Shown here: piece after piece, positions 11,996 to 22,733 of the stretch
Layout of the letters: each line of letters opens with the position of its first letter
How positions within the stretch are numbered: position 1 is the stretch's first letter
Source: Spisula solida
Taxonomy: Eukaryota > Mollusca > Bivalvia > Venerida > Mactridae
DNA length: 64,000 nt
Direction: 5' to 3'
NCBI GenBank assembly: GCA_947247005.1
Contig: OX365946.1
Span: 7,386,453 to 7,450,452, forward strand
The notes under the pieces: model-generated
The model's input: only the letters and a program-made list of their open reading frames with translations
The model's database searches: none
Told to the model about the DNA's origin: nothing
Translations under genes and position numbers: made by a program

Positions 11996-12045
11996 ATCTT
12001 CAAGTTTTTTTTAGTTTTTCTTATTTAAGTCATATTTTTTGGACC

Positions 12046-12387
12046 TGATTAGAGTTTTATGTTTAGTGCTATTTTTGCACATAATTTTTCTGTTGTCATC
12101 AGATGGAACAGCTATCATACAGTATATATATTCTTTATTTCGTCTCATTTATGTACATACATATAACATACGACATGTGAAGATTTTTCAGCTGCTTTTT
12201 CAAAAACAGTTCGACTTGGGTGTGACGCGGTCTGGGGTCGAACCCGAGACCTACCACACTTAAAGAGTGGACGTTCAGCCAATAGGCTATCGAGAAGGTG
12301 CGCATGCGTCGGAAAAACTAACAACTTCCTTTTTCGCTCTGTGAAAATTTCGTGAAAACAACTGTTTGTACTCTCTGATAATATCCA
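12046..12387. other. Non-coding stretch with a tRNA-like segment
   Basis: On the minus strand at 12215-12300 there is a tRNA-like fold, with A box TAGCCTATTGG and B box GGTTCGACCCC. The anticodon stem is imperfect, so it is probably a SINE head. Nothing else is supported. Confidence 0.45.
12215..12300 (-). mobile_element. tRNA-like SINE head
   Basis: Minus-strand text has both internal Pol III promoter boxes at tRNA-like spacing and a clear T arm (TCGGGTTCGACCCC). The loop would place TTA at the anticodon position, which is not a normal elongator anticodon, and the acceptor ends do not pair. Best read as a tRNA-derived repeat. Confidence 0.4.
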
Positions 12388-12539
12388 TTGTGTATTTTAC
12401 AGGTTATTTATATATCCCCTTATAATTTGCCATTCAACATCTCATCCGTTTTTGCTATATTAGTAGATTATCATATTTTACTCGGGTGTTTTTCTACATT
12501 GACACCGGCCATTTTGTTTACATGTTACCCATATCCGGT

Positions 12540-12625
12540 TTACACTCGTCATGATTATAAGGTATTTTTATTAGTTTCAGTCTACATTTGTCATGATTAT
12601 AGGTATTTTATCAGTTTAACGCTAT
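12540..12625 (+). repeat. Short tandem duplication upstream of a LINE ORF
   Basis: GTCATGATTATA, GGTATTTT and a T/AGTTT stretch occur twice about 46 bases apart with small changes. It may belong to the 5' untranslated region of the plus-strand LINE that follows. Confidence 0.5.
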
Positions 12626-12734
12626 TGTCAGGGTTCTTAGCAACATGTTCTCCCTCTAAGGCTACAGTTATTGACACTGTACCTAGACCATGCATTCAAC
12701 CAAACAATGTTGAACCTGACAACTATTCCCAACT

Positions 12735-13436
12735 ATGCTCTGTATATATGTTAGACTGAAACAGTCATATAGGTTCAACCTTCCTGTTAACCCAAAATGT
12801 TCAAAGAACCTAATGTACTTGTCCCTCCTGCTGCTATCCCTTTCAGCTGACATTGAATTGAACCCGGGTCCAGCTCAAAGCTATCCCTGTGGAAGCTGCG
12901 GAATACTGGTGCAGGACAGCGACCAAGCTCTTGAATGTGACGAATGCCAGAGATGGCACCACATTTCTGGTCAGAACGTGGCTAACACATCTTACAATAA
13001 ACTTCTACACCTTGGTATCTCTTTTTCTTGGATCTGTTCTCATTGTGACTGCATCAACACATCATCACTATCAAGCAACAGCAGCTCCCTACAACACAGC
13101 AACACCACCTCACCCCTCGGTCATGATACATCACCCAGGTCTCCTTCTATACACAATAGCCCACCACCTCATGCTAATTTCAAAGTGATGTATCTAAATT
13201 GCCAGTCCATTGTCAACAAAAAACATGAATTCTATGTACAATTGGACACACACAACCCAGACATAATAGTAGGTACCGAGTCATGGCTCACCAAAGACCA
13301 CCTCACAAGTGAAATTTTTCCATCCTCACTAGGTTACACTCCATATCGCAAAGACAGACAAAAAGGTAAAGGAGGTTCATATCATCAGCACAACAACAAC
13401 TTGACACAGACTGTGAAATCCTATGGGTCAAAATAA
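12735..13436 (+). pseudogene. LINE ORF2 N-terminus: 2A-like, finger, start of endonuclease
   Basis: A 233-codon frame. Residues 26-38 are strongly hydrophobic and lead into DIELNPGP (residues 39-46), which meets the DxExNPGP 2A consensus. Residues about 52-103 form a PHD-like finger, with CGSC, CDEC, WHH and CSHC pairs. The cysteine expected two residues after the histidine is a serine, so one ligand may be missing. From about residue 150 an endonuclease begins (YLNCQS, TESWL, YRKDR). The frame is lost at about 13380, and the true continuation lies in the frame of 13439-14773 (DTDCEILWVKI). Confidence 0.8.
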
Positions 13437-13438
13437 AC

Positions 13439-14773
13439 ATGAACAAGACAAAGCCTCTATATATCGCAGCATATTACAGACCCAAGGAAAACGATCTCAT
13501 GAGTTTGACTGAGTTCGAAAGGTCACTGGAACTAACCAGACACCTTAAAGGCACCACATGGATTTTTGGTGACTTTAACACCCCAAATCTCACTTGGGAC
13601 TCTGAACACACACCTTCATTGAAGCAAAACAGCAGTCACACACAAATTTATAACAAATTCCTGAACATTCTTGATGATTTCAGCCTAACACAAATGGTCA
13701 ACTCCCCCACACGAAATGAAAACGTGTTGGACTTATTCCTCACATCAAACCCCACACTAGTAACTTCAGTATCCATACAAGCAGGTATCTCTGATCATAA
13801 TATAATGGTTACACAAGCACGCATCAAACCACTCATTGATAGACAAGTTCCCAGAAACATACAATTATTTAACAAGGCAAATTGGGACGACTTCAGACAC
13901 TTCATTAACACCTCAAAGGTCAACGTCATTAAAGATGCAGATGCTATCCCAGTAGAGGATCTCTGGATCAGGTTTAAAAACACCATCCACGAAGGCATTA
14001 CAAAGTTTGTCCCAACCAAAAAACTCGGAAGCAAAAAGCTCTTGCCATGGGTCACACAAGACATAAAAAGGTTAATAAGAAAAAGGGACAAACTCTATCA
14101 GAAAATGAAGCACCAGAAAGGTCAAACTAAATACACAGATATGTTAGAAAAATTCAAGACCATCAAACACCTCATCCAGAAAAAAATCAAAAAATCCTAT
14201 GAAGCATACATTGAAAACATACTTGACATCCAACACACAGAAAATGAAAACAACACCAAATTCAACACTAAACGCTTATATTCACTCATAAAGAATGCCA
14301 AACAAGACAGCCAAGGTATTGCTCCCTTAAGAGATCAGACCAGTGGTAAAATAGAGTCTGATAACACCACCAAGGCCAACATCCTGAACAAGCAATTCCA
14401 ATCAGTCTTTTCAGGTGTCTCACCTCTATCTCTGCCCCAGCTTTGTAGGAATGTCCTCGGGAACTCCAAATACCCGACCATGCCAGAAATAGAAATAAAC
14501 CCAAATGGTGTCCTTAAGTTACTCCAAAACCTAAAAGTGGATAAGGCTGCTGGCCCGGACTTGATCAAGCCTATAGTAGTAAAGGAACTCCGCCATGAGA
14601 TCCTTGATATCATATCGCTTATCTTCCAAAGATCCCTGAATACTGGTCAACTACCGTCCGACTGGAAGAAAGCAAACGTAGCCCTCTATTCAAGAAAGGT
14701 GATAATAGTGACCCTGCTAATTATCGACCTATATCACTCACTTGCATTCTGTGTAAACTCCTTGAACACATAA
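13439..14773 (+). pseudogene. LINE endonuclease and start of reverse transcriptase
   Basis: A 444-codon frame carrying the rest of the AP-endonuclease, with AAYYRP, FGDFN (catalytic D/N), LDLFLTS and the closing SDHN motif. A linker with charged coiled-coil-like sequence follows, then the RT beginning (KAAGPD, LPSDWKKANVA). The last 30 codons are out of frame: a shift near 14690 breaks the PLFKKG-type motif, and the correct reading resumes in another frame toward 14860. The apparent ATG at 13439 is internal and is not the start. Confidence 0.85.
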
Positions 14774-15137
14774 TTGCATCCAGCCTATCCACTCACTTCA
14801 CCAAACACAACATTCTCTATGAGCTTCAACACGGGTTCCGTGAAAAACGGTCCTGTGAGACTCAGCTCATAGTTAGTTGATGATCTAGCTAAGGATCTCT
14901 CCTCAGGTAAACAATAAGATAAGGTCATTATCTTATTAGACTTTAGCAAAGCGTTTGATAAGGTCAACCACCAGAAACTACTATACGAACTCCGAGAACA
15001 CGGTGTCCCCAGTCAAATTCTATCCTGGATCGAGTCATTTTTAGTAGGCCGATCACAGTCAGTAGTGGTAAATGGTCACACTTCTGATCAGGTTCCTGTA
15101 ACTTCAAGGTGTCACACAGGGGTCCGTACTGGGACCA
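14774..15137 (+). pseudogene. LINE RT middle section (frame-broken)
   Basis: Between the two long LINE frames the RT continues with stops and shifts. Recognisable pieces are a QHGFR motif near 14826, a DFSKAF motif at 14940-14957 and a GVPSQILSWI segment near 15003. The first RT catalytic aspartate region is therefore still readable but lies in a disrupted frame. Confidence 0.7.
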
Positions 15138-15950
15138 TTGCTCTTCCTGCTTTATATAAATGACCTTCCTGACAAACTCACTTCCCAGGTACGGCTGTTT
15201 GCTGATGACACAGCTGCTTACCTCGTAGTCACCTCCCTCTCAGATTGCCATGCGTTACAAAATGACTTGCTAAAACTTGAAAACTGGAAAAGTCAATGGG
15301 ATATGGAATTTAACCCCAGTAAGTGTCAGGTTCTCCATATCTCAAGGAGCAGAAACCCAATCAAATTTCCGTACATGCTCCATGGTCAAACTCTTTCCTC
15401 AGTCACAGATGCAAAATACCTTGGCGTCGACATCAGTGATGACCTCAGATGGAACACCCACATAAACAGAATAACAGCACAAGCAAACAAAACACTAGGC
15501 TTCCTAAAACGTAACATCAAAACAAAACATGAAAACATAAAATCTCTAGCATACAAAACACGAGTTAGACCACAACTAGAATATGCATCACCCGTTTGGT
15601 CACCACATACACAGGTCAACATTAACACGCTGGAAATGATACAAAGACGTGCTATTAGATGGGTAAAAATGACTACTCCCGATATACCAGCGTATCGGAC
15701 TTACATAATACACTAGGATGGAGCTCCCTTGAGAACAGACGCCTTTCCTCCAAGCTAGTCTCATTCTACAAGATTTATAATAATCTTGTATGTACATCTC
15801 TCCCGGCCTATTTAGAAGTCCCCACCAGGTCAACAAGGCACATGCACCCCAATAGTCTCCGCCCCATTCATGCCTACTCGGACTTCTTCAAGTTTTCCTT
15901 CTTTCCCCATACCACAATCCTGTGGAATAGGTTACCTTCCCACTGATCTT
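15138..15950 (+). pseudogene. LINE RT C-terminal half
   Basis: Starts with LFLLYINDLP and FADD (15198-15209), the RT catalytic box. KYLGV, a LRWNTHI motif and RPQLEYASPVW follow, all hallmarks of the CR1/Jockey palm and thumb. After a one-base-type shift near 15690 the reading continues in 15659-15946 with the C-terminal RRLSSKLVSFYKIYNNLV and ILWNRLPSH. The end of coding is at about 15946. The two frames together would be one domain in the ancestral element. Confidence 0.85.
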
Positions 15951-16159
15951 GAATTATTTAAGCAGTCAGTGGCCAGGATTTATCAGTGAAACCCGGCAGT
16001 TGTTTTTATCTTATCTTTTATCTTTTACTATTTTTAACATTTTAACCATGTCTAGCTGGAAGCTTTCGCTTCCAGTTTTTATCTTCACTCTTTTACTTTT
16101 AACTATCCGACGTGCACCCTGCCAATAATACTCGGAAGAGGCGTTAGACAGTAAAGAAA

Positions 16160-16182
16160 GATAGATAAGATAAGATAGGTTG
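16160..16182 (+). repeat. LINE 3' microsatellite tail
   Basis: A short run of GATA/GATAA units marks the 3' end of the plus-strand LINE. CR1-like LINEs commonly end in short tandem repeats instead of poly(A). The next base begins a SINE. Confidence 0.65.
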
Positions 16183-16420
16183 CGGTAAGTGGTTAGCGAT
16201 CTAGACTACCAACCCAAAGGTCCCTAGTTCAAATCTCGGTCGAGGCTCTGGAAATTTCCAATACGATTTTCAGTGTTTTCTAACCAACAACACATTAATA
16301 ATAATGATAAATCCAGATAAATTGTCGCGTATATTGGTGCTCTACATCGGTGACGTTAAAGAATCAACGAGTATATTCCGAAAGATTCCTTGTTTCACTC
16401 TATCTCTTCCCTCAAAGCCT
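16183..16420 (+). mobile_element. Old tRNA-derived SINE
   Basis: The head reads TAAGTGGTTAGCGATCTAGA with a B-box-like AGTTCAAATCTC. The body follows the same plan as the SINE at 10473: a TTTTCAGTGTTTTC stretch, then CTACATCGGTGACGTTAAAG. It is more diverged from that plan and ends against the MITE at 16434. Confidence 0.6.
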
Positions 16421-16433
16421 CATGTGACAATTA

Positions 16434-17053
16434 CACTGTGGGGAACCTACGTGATCAGATGCTAATGTTCGGAGCCAATTTTGTCAACAAACCGCCTCGA
16501 TTCAGGTAACATTTTTGATTGTTACTTTCTTTATCATGAATTGATCGATCTGGATGAAATATAGACGAGCGCCGTCTCCTTTCAAAAGCCAATCATCGAC
16601 GCTCTTACCTAAGTGACAATATTGTGTACCTTTTATTTTTTCGGCAACGGCGCATTTGGTAAACCGCAATATGCTATCCTACGGTTCGGAGCTATTCACT
16701 TAAACATGTCCTTAATACATTACAGCTTTATTAAAAGTTACAATTTAATAGCGATAATGTGGGTCGCAAAATTTAAGACCGACATGCAAAATATTTCTGA
16801 TAAATATAAACAACAGGCAAAATGAGACGACATAAACAAAAATGCTACAGTTTGGAGCTGAAATGAAAATGCTACAGTACAAAAAGTACACAATATTGTC
16901 ACTTAGGTAAGAGCGTCGATGATTGGCTTTTGAAAGAAGACGGTGCTCGTCTATATTTCATTTATTAAGAAAGTTACAAGCAAACATGTTACCTGAATCG
17001 AGACAAAATTGGCTCCGAACATTAACATCTGGTCACGTGGGTTCCCCGCAGTG
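16434..17053. mobile_element. CACTGTG-ended MITE with 5-base target duplication
   Basis: The ends are CACTGTGGGGAACC and, inverted, CACTGCGGGGAACC. They are flanked by AATTA on both sides (16429-16433 and 17054-17058). The inverted arms are 196 and 168 bases (16434-16629, 16886-17053) and highly similar. A 5-base duplication with a CACWRTG-type terminal heptamer is the signature of Transib/RAG-like transposons, but the short AT-rich duplication could mislead, and no transposase is present. Related copies are at 51440-51950 and 54206-54484. Confidence 0.75.
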
Positions 17054-17058
17054 AATTA

Positions 17059-19366
17059 GGCAGGGATAAAAATGAAAAACAATACACTACGACTGTAAAA
17101 AACGTAAGTGCCGCAGGCCCCATGTTCACAAAAAATGGTTTTCAGGACCAGACTCGAACTGAACTGGGACGAAGAATATAGAGGGTCCATGAACTGAAAG
17201 ATAGTTTTTTTTCAAATGCAGAAAATTACCGATTAACAATTAATGTTGGAAGTACTATAAATTCTCTATTTTGACTTTCAATGGCCGAGTGTTACCTAAC
17301 AATTTGAGTTATGAACGCGGGGTCTTGCTCTAGCCACGATGTCGTGTTGAGGTAATCATTCGTTATGCATTTCTATTACAAAGAGCAGAGTGGGCTAGAA
17401 CAGAGACGAAATCGGTGCCTCAACGAAGAGATCTGATGAAAGTAACCACACAAAAAGCTTTCAGGGGTAAGATGGGATCCACGGCTTTCCATATGAGTTG
17501 CTAAATATTTGCTTAATATCATGAAACGTCGTATTTAAGCTTAAAAAACACGACTCTATGTTCATCTGAATAAGTACCCCCGGTCAACATTCCATCTTAG
17601 ATTGAACGTGTGGCAACTGATAAAACAAATGGAACAGTAGTGCGCTATCTGAATCGCTAGTGTACAATCTAACGCCAACGGACACATGTATGCTGCTGAG
17701 GAACATCAAAAAAAGAAGAGTAAAAGATCAGGTAAGACACATGTGCAAATGTAATTGATAGTTTCAAAGAACGAGTGCAAGAAGGGAAATGTCAGAGGGC
17801 GACATGCATCGTGCAAACGTCGTTAACTACTACGAGTACAAAATGACGTCACGGACAAAATAGGGTAATTTTAGAAAATTGATATTTTTCTAAAAATTAT
17901 TCGGGTTATAATCTTCAAATTGGTCACAGAAAAAACTTACATCTTATGTCTATACATGCGCAAACTTTCTTTGCGATAGCAGATGGTAGGGATTTGATAA
18001 ATATATACTGAAACTGTATACTTTATTTTTGTTTCAGTATGTTTTCTATGGTCGACTGGTTTAGTTGAGTGCTACCTTCCCTGTCCGACTTAATATTATA
18101 TTTTTTTCAAAGAAATACATGTACTTGTATAATTAACTCATATATTTCTTTACAATGACATCGAATAAAATATTATGATACCTTTAGTTACGGGATGACA
18201 AATGATTTCTATTGTCAGAAAATGAAAAACGTCCACGTACATAATAGAAGAAACACTGAAACAACATTAATAATGTATTAGAAAAAAGTATAATTGCGAC
18301 GTCAAACATCAATTAACGTGAATTCGTTGTTTTTTATGTTCAACATATTTGCTGGAAACATATTAAATTTTAATTCCAAGTTCTCATTGTTTGTACGGAC
18401 ACCATTATGATCTCTCATTACAGAGGTCTGTAACTGAATACATGACTATTAAATGAAGCGGTATCCCTTTGTTGATCTAGTCATCGTTAATTGAGTTGTT
18501 TTAATAATGGTTCACGATGTAAAAGTATGTTGATTTATTGCTCAATACATTCCAGTACAGAATAAATTAATAAAATGTACTCTAAAACACACAAAGAGAA
18601 CACATTCATCTAGGTCGTGTCATGATATATGAGCGCTGGTGGACTGCAGATTCTACAAACAGAAAATTGACCTAACTGTGCGATGTAGTGGCATAGCATC
18701 AAGTTATTGTTCCCTTCTGGTGTCAGACAATACAGACAAAATCCTGATTGTTGCAAGATCTCGGAGCTCTGAATGTAGTTTGTATTTAATATGACAAATT
18801 ACGAGGAAGGCGTCTTGTAAATGTAGGTGTCGGTTCAATTCTGTTTGGTGTTTGGACAAAGTCGTAATTAGATAGTTAACATTGTATACTAGGGTCATCA
18901 TACAGTTGTTTCTTCCCTCTCTGTTGTATTCATATACATTAAATTACGTAACATGTTCATGTACCAGGGTTAGTAAAACATAACTGAGAGTTGCTTAATA
19001 ATGCTTAGAAAAATAATTGTTCGTATATTTTCTATAGATTATCGTGAAATATGGTATCCCACTGGTGTTGTGGGGAATACCGATGTTGGTTATGACAATT
19101 TGATTTTTGTTGCGAGGCAAACAAAGAAGGCAACCCAAGTGCTTGGTTCACGCTGTAAGTAGACCAAAATTTTGCGTTGCTATGGAAATATGGAAGTTAT
19201 GTCTGACATTTGCAAAACTATTATTTATTTCGTAATACATAGATCTTTCAAATAAACTTAATTTTAGTTGATTTGTTCCACCAATAAAGAAACTATGCAT
19301 GACGAAAATATAAACTGTCATTTATTTGATGGTAACGAATAATTTTTATCCTAATAAATATACCAG
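17059..19366. other. Non-coding stretch
   Basis: No gene supported. At 18040-18102 there is a copy of a dispersed repeat (TTTAGTTGAGTGCTACCTTC then CCTGTCCGACTTAATAT) shared with 21335-21390 and, in part, 61180-61230. Everything else appears unique and AT-rich. Confidence 0.45.
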
Positions 19367-19369
19367 ATT

Positions 19370-19755
19370 TATATATCGCCCTTTTCATGCACGTTAAAAG
19401 GCACTTTACCCATGTTGCAGCCACAAGGGCGCAGGTGCATCCTCTACCAGTGCAGATACAGCATGATCTGACCAGAGGGACAGACTGAGAAAAAGCCCCT
19501 GAAGGGAGAGAGAAACATTAGATACAGGCATGTCCGGCGCTGCAGAGGTGCGCCTAGCTCTTATTTCGAATAGCCTGGTTCTTTAATGTGCCCGGTGTAT
19601 AGCACCGATACACAGCTTCCTGGCACTTCGAGATACTTTGCAGACCACACGGCCAGATATAGCGGGAAATATTATAAATATTTCAGAAATGTCAAGTTCC
19701 GATGCCAGGGATTGAACCCACGACCTCTGCGTTACCACTGAGCTAAATCCGCTTA
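19370..19755 (-). mobile_element. tRNA-derived SINE, minus strand
   Basis: On the minus strand the head is GCGGATTTAGCTCAGTGGTA with B box GGGTTCAATCCC; the anticodon arm is collapsed. The body includes GTGCTATACACCGGGCACAT then TAAAGAACC, a central-domain-like segment found in several animal SINE groups. The tail is TTTTAACGTGCATGAAAAGG followed by GCGATATAAATCTG. Length and order fit a full-length SINE of about 385 bases. Confidence 0.75.
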
Positions 19756-20030
19756 CAGCGAAGTTATACGTTTTATTTCTATTACGGTTACTGGACTACA
19801 TGAGGTATATTCATAATCTTGTTGAAATGAAATTGTGAAACAAGTGATTAGTTTTAGAACATCATGGCAAAGATAAGAACACATTTGCCGAGAAAATTGA
19901 TAAATTGTGGGTTAAATTTTTGCCAGGCAACAAAATAACGCAGTTTTCTGAAAAAATTGCTCATTATTATTTGAGATATGCTATCCTACAAGATACACAT
20001 GTTAGTTGAAATAAATCACGAAATACAAGG

Positions 20031-20180
20031 TTGAGCCACAGGAACTTGCATAATTTAAAAAAGAAAAGAAAAAAAAAACTTGAAAAAATAATTTTTGAAA
20101 AAAAATTAACTACTGTAGAGCCTGTATTAGAATACACGTATATATTTTTTAAAATAATTATGCAAGCTCCTGTGGTTGAA
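20031..20180. mobile_element. Small MITE, copy 2 of an ACAGGAACTT family
   Basis: A 150-base element with left end TTGAGCCACAGGAACTTGCA and right end TGCAAGCTCCTGTGGTTGAA, nearly perfect inverted repeats of about 27 bases. It shares its ends and the TACTGTA.AGCCTGTATTA core with 9236-9549. An A-rich stretch lies near 20058-20108. Confidence 0.75.
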
Positions 20181-20800
20181 CTGAACCGTTGAATTTACAA
20201 TATATTCAATCTCCGAGTCGCTGGCGCGAACGCATAACACAGGGTGATGTTCTTTGGTTGCTAGGCAAATATATTTTAAAGCCTATATCCAAGGACGGAA
20301 TTCACCCGAAGATCCGCAGTGGATAATATTTGACGATGAATAATGGAAAATACAATTGCAAATATACTTTGAAGGTTTAAATTAACAACTCTCAGTTATT
20401 TTTGACTGACGCTCGTATAATGCTTTGCTGAAAAAGATCAGTATTTCTGTCTGTACACCAAGTACACATAATCACACTCATAAAAGAACAACTATATTAT
20501 TAATTATATCTTAACGATTTATAATAGGAATTGCTGGTTGTCCTCTTACTATTTCGTCCCCGCGATTCGCATCCTACCTGGTTCGTTCATGAGTTTCTGT
20601 ACAGCTGTGGAGTTATGGATGTAGTTTTTTGTCCCCTGAGGTCATTTAAGGTAGTTGTAAGTCCCCTGCCGGTTTTTGACCGTAGGGGACTATTGGGTTG
20701 CCATCAGTCCGTCAGTTTTGGTTCTGACGGGAATTGTGGTTGCTATGGCAACAGACACTTTGAAAATGGCTTTAAACCGGTAGGGGACTTCTGTATTGCT

Positions 20801-20850
20801 TGCAATTCTTAATGACTTGTTCATTTGCAATTCTTAATGACTTGTTCATT
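20801..20850 (+). repeat. Perfect 25-base tandem pair
   Basis: TGCAATTCTTAATGACTTGT plus TCATT occurs twice back to back with no mismatch, so the duplication is recent. Confidence 0.9.
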
Positions 20851-21334
20851 ACGTCATATCTCGATTTGTGCAATTACGTCATTTTACTAATTGAAAGTAG
20901 GTCATCCGACTATACGGGCGTTTTAACGTTTTAATAATGTTATTTAACTTTTGAGACTAAAGGCTGCTAAAACTATGTAGTTCAGCAGTTTTACTGTTGT
21001 AACTAGGTCATTCAACGTAGGCATTCCGCCTTTTGTTTGCTGAATCTTTTCTATTCAGCTTTTAAACAGTGGGACTGGGGATGTTTAATTTCTTGGTCGG
21101 TAGTGTGTTGGGCACTTCTTCGTTTTAAGTTTTCTGACAGCTAAAACTAGGCATTATTGTCCTTTTGCTGTGGAAACTGGGTCATTCAGCTAGTTATAAT
21201 TTATTAAACTTTTCGACAGCTTGGACTTGGGCGGATCTGCGCTTGTTTAGTTGGGCATTGTGTCGTTATGTGTTTTATGTTTTCTGTGCTCGGTTGGTTC
21301 AGTTGGGCACTGTGTTTTGTGTGTTTTTGATGTT

Positions 21335-21390
21335 TTCTGTGCTCGGCTGGTTAAGTTGAGTGCTGCCTTCCCTGTCTGACTTAATATAAT
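21335..21390 (+). repeat. Dispersed short repeat (GAGTGCTGCC family)
   Basis: GGCTGGTTAAGTTGAGTGCT then GCCTTCCCTGTCTGACTT recurs at 18040-18102 and, in its first half, at 61180-61230. Similar GGGCACTGTG text just upstream suggests local tandem amplification. Function unknown. Confidence 0.6.
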
Positions 21391-21394
21391 CTTT

Positions 21395-21580
21395 TACCAT
21401 GTCATTACAAAACATGTCCGCTTTTTATGTACATAGTTTTGTTTCTTTGACTTGTGTATGTAAAATTATTATCATTATTATTATGTAGCAGATTAGTTAC
21501 GAGTTATCAACAATAATAATGATAATAAACCTGTTTTGCCTTATAAACCTGTATCTTATATTTATTCCTTACTGACGACA
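21395..21580 (+). repeat. Dispersed repeat, copy B
   Basis: Same order of blocks as 4321-4560, beginning ACAAAACATGTCCGCTTTTT and including TATTATTATGTAGCAGATTA. Differences are small indels and substitutions. Confidence 0.7.
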
Positions 21581-21999
21581 TCCTGTATTGTGGTCGAGTT
21601 GCTTCCAGGAATATCGATATCTAGCCTTCTTTCGATGTGCCAAAATTCCATATAAATATGTCCTTTCCGCTACCATAGCGTACTAATGCAGACTGGCCGG
21701 GATGGCCATTTCGGCCTTCCATAGTTTACGACCTAAATGTCCAAGTTTGGAAATGTTGCTCTCATGGATACACATGGATACAGGTCGTGCACAGGTGTTT
21801 GGGCCCGCTGGCTGCCTTTAAAGAGGGTTTTCTAAAACTGAAATTACAGGTTATACAATCCATTGCGGTACCAGTCCCTGTGGAATTACATGTACATTTA
21901 GCGCCAAAAAGTTGTTATTTTTCTATAGAAGAAATATAAGACTTGACAGAGGGGTCGGGATCAATGCCCTAAATAGGACCAAAATTAGGCCTACTAAGC

Positions 22000-22733
22000 T
22001 ATAGTCCGTTCGCGACTAGGCTGGACCCCCATAAACCTTAAATATCTTGAAAAGTACAATGCCAATTAGAATAAAATTGGTACATCTTCATAAATCAACC
22101 TTACCAACTCTCATAAATTAAAAAAGAAGTTTTGGTCCACAGAAAAGTGTACTTTGCATTTACTTCCAATGTAAAATTTTAAGTATTAAACAGAGTACAT
22201 ACGTATGGGTGATTGAAGAGACTGGAACAGCAAAGGTAAGCAAATTGGTCCAATATAACTGTACATTAAGTAACACACCAGTGACTATTGCAAATATAAA
22301 ATGAGGCCCATACATTAAAGTGTATATGTTTTATGTTTAAGCTCACCTCAAGACTCAACATTTTGTTTATACAAATGATCATTACAATCAGAAGGTGGGC
22401 CTCACATATATACACATTGACGACCAGTCAAATGTAGGTCAAAGTTATCCATATATGTCACGTTACAGTTATTACAAATACAATAGCATTAGTCTAACTA
22501 CCTGATCGTAATGACTTATTTTACTCCCTGTCCATTTGTTGATTAAAATACAAAAATTAATACATTAGACACAATGGGGAAAAATTAATGAGTTCGTAAT
22601 AAATTCTAAAATTTAAACACATAGTTGGTAAAGGTAATTCAGTGTACCATACCAAATTTCAATCAAATTGCACAATTACTTTAAAAGATATTTAAGTTTT
22701 ATGGGGGTCCAGCCTAGTCGCTAACGGACTATA
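22000..22733. mobile_element. MITE with TAGTCCGTT..CGACTAGGC ends
   Basis: The left arm, TATAGTCCGTTCGCGACTAG then GCTGGACCCCCATAAA, is mirrored at the right end with three or four mismatches over about 55 bases. The likely target is TA. The body of about 730 bases is AT-rich and non-coding. Superfamily not certain; Tc1/mariner is possible from the TA flank. Confidence 0.75.

Larger units (their letters stand above)
6300..12045 (-). mobile_element. Decayed non-LTR retrotransposon (LINE), twice interrupted
   Basis: This is a minus-strand LINE that encoded a reverse transcriptase and copied itself through target-primed reverse transcription. Reading from 12045 downward it gives a region upstream of the RT (11995-11648) and the RT core (8219 to about 7457, with ENYRG, DYTKAFD and YADD). 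A thumb-like region follows (7347-7048), then a C-terminal tail with a CxxC...H...C knuckle (6825-6334). The 5' end, including any endonuclease domain, is missing, so the copy is 5' truncated at about 12045. Coding is broken by several frameshifts and stops. It is also split by a 3.4-kb long-TIR element (8220-11647) and a MITE of about 0.2 kb (6847-7055). The clade is not settled by eye. Confidence 0.85.
12735..16182 (+). mobile_element. CR1/Jockey-type LINE with 2A-like motif and PHD-like finger
   Basis: A near-complete plus-strand LINE, now broken. In order: a hydrophobic leader, DIELNPGP (a 2A-like motif), a cysteine/histidine finger, an AP-endonuclease domain, an RT with FADD, and a C-terminal domain with FYKIYNNLV and ILWNRLP. 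The 3' end is a short untranslated region closing with a GATAAGATA microsatellite (about 16160-16182), as CR1-like elements often do. Frame breaks near 13380, 14690, 14880 and 15690 separate the parts. The 5' boundary is uncertain and may lie before 12735. The order of domains matches CR1-like families known in invertebrates. Confidence 0.85.
20181..21999. other. Repeat-rich non-coding stretch
   Basis: No gene supported. The stretch includes a GTCCCCT..CCGGT hairpin (about 20658-20690) that recurs in part at 20776. It also holds a perfect 25-base tandem pair (20801-20850), GGGCACT/GTGCTCGG repeats around 21110-21390, and a copy of the dispersed repeat seen at 4321. The frame at 20531-20812 and that at 21165-21359 arise from these repeats. 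Confidence 0.5.

Noticed and set aside
12388..12759. 123-codon frame before the LINE as a LINE ORF1
   Set aside because: No zinc knuckles or coiled coil, internal short tandem, and it overlaps the next frame. More likely leader sequence.
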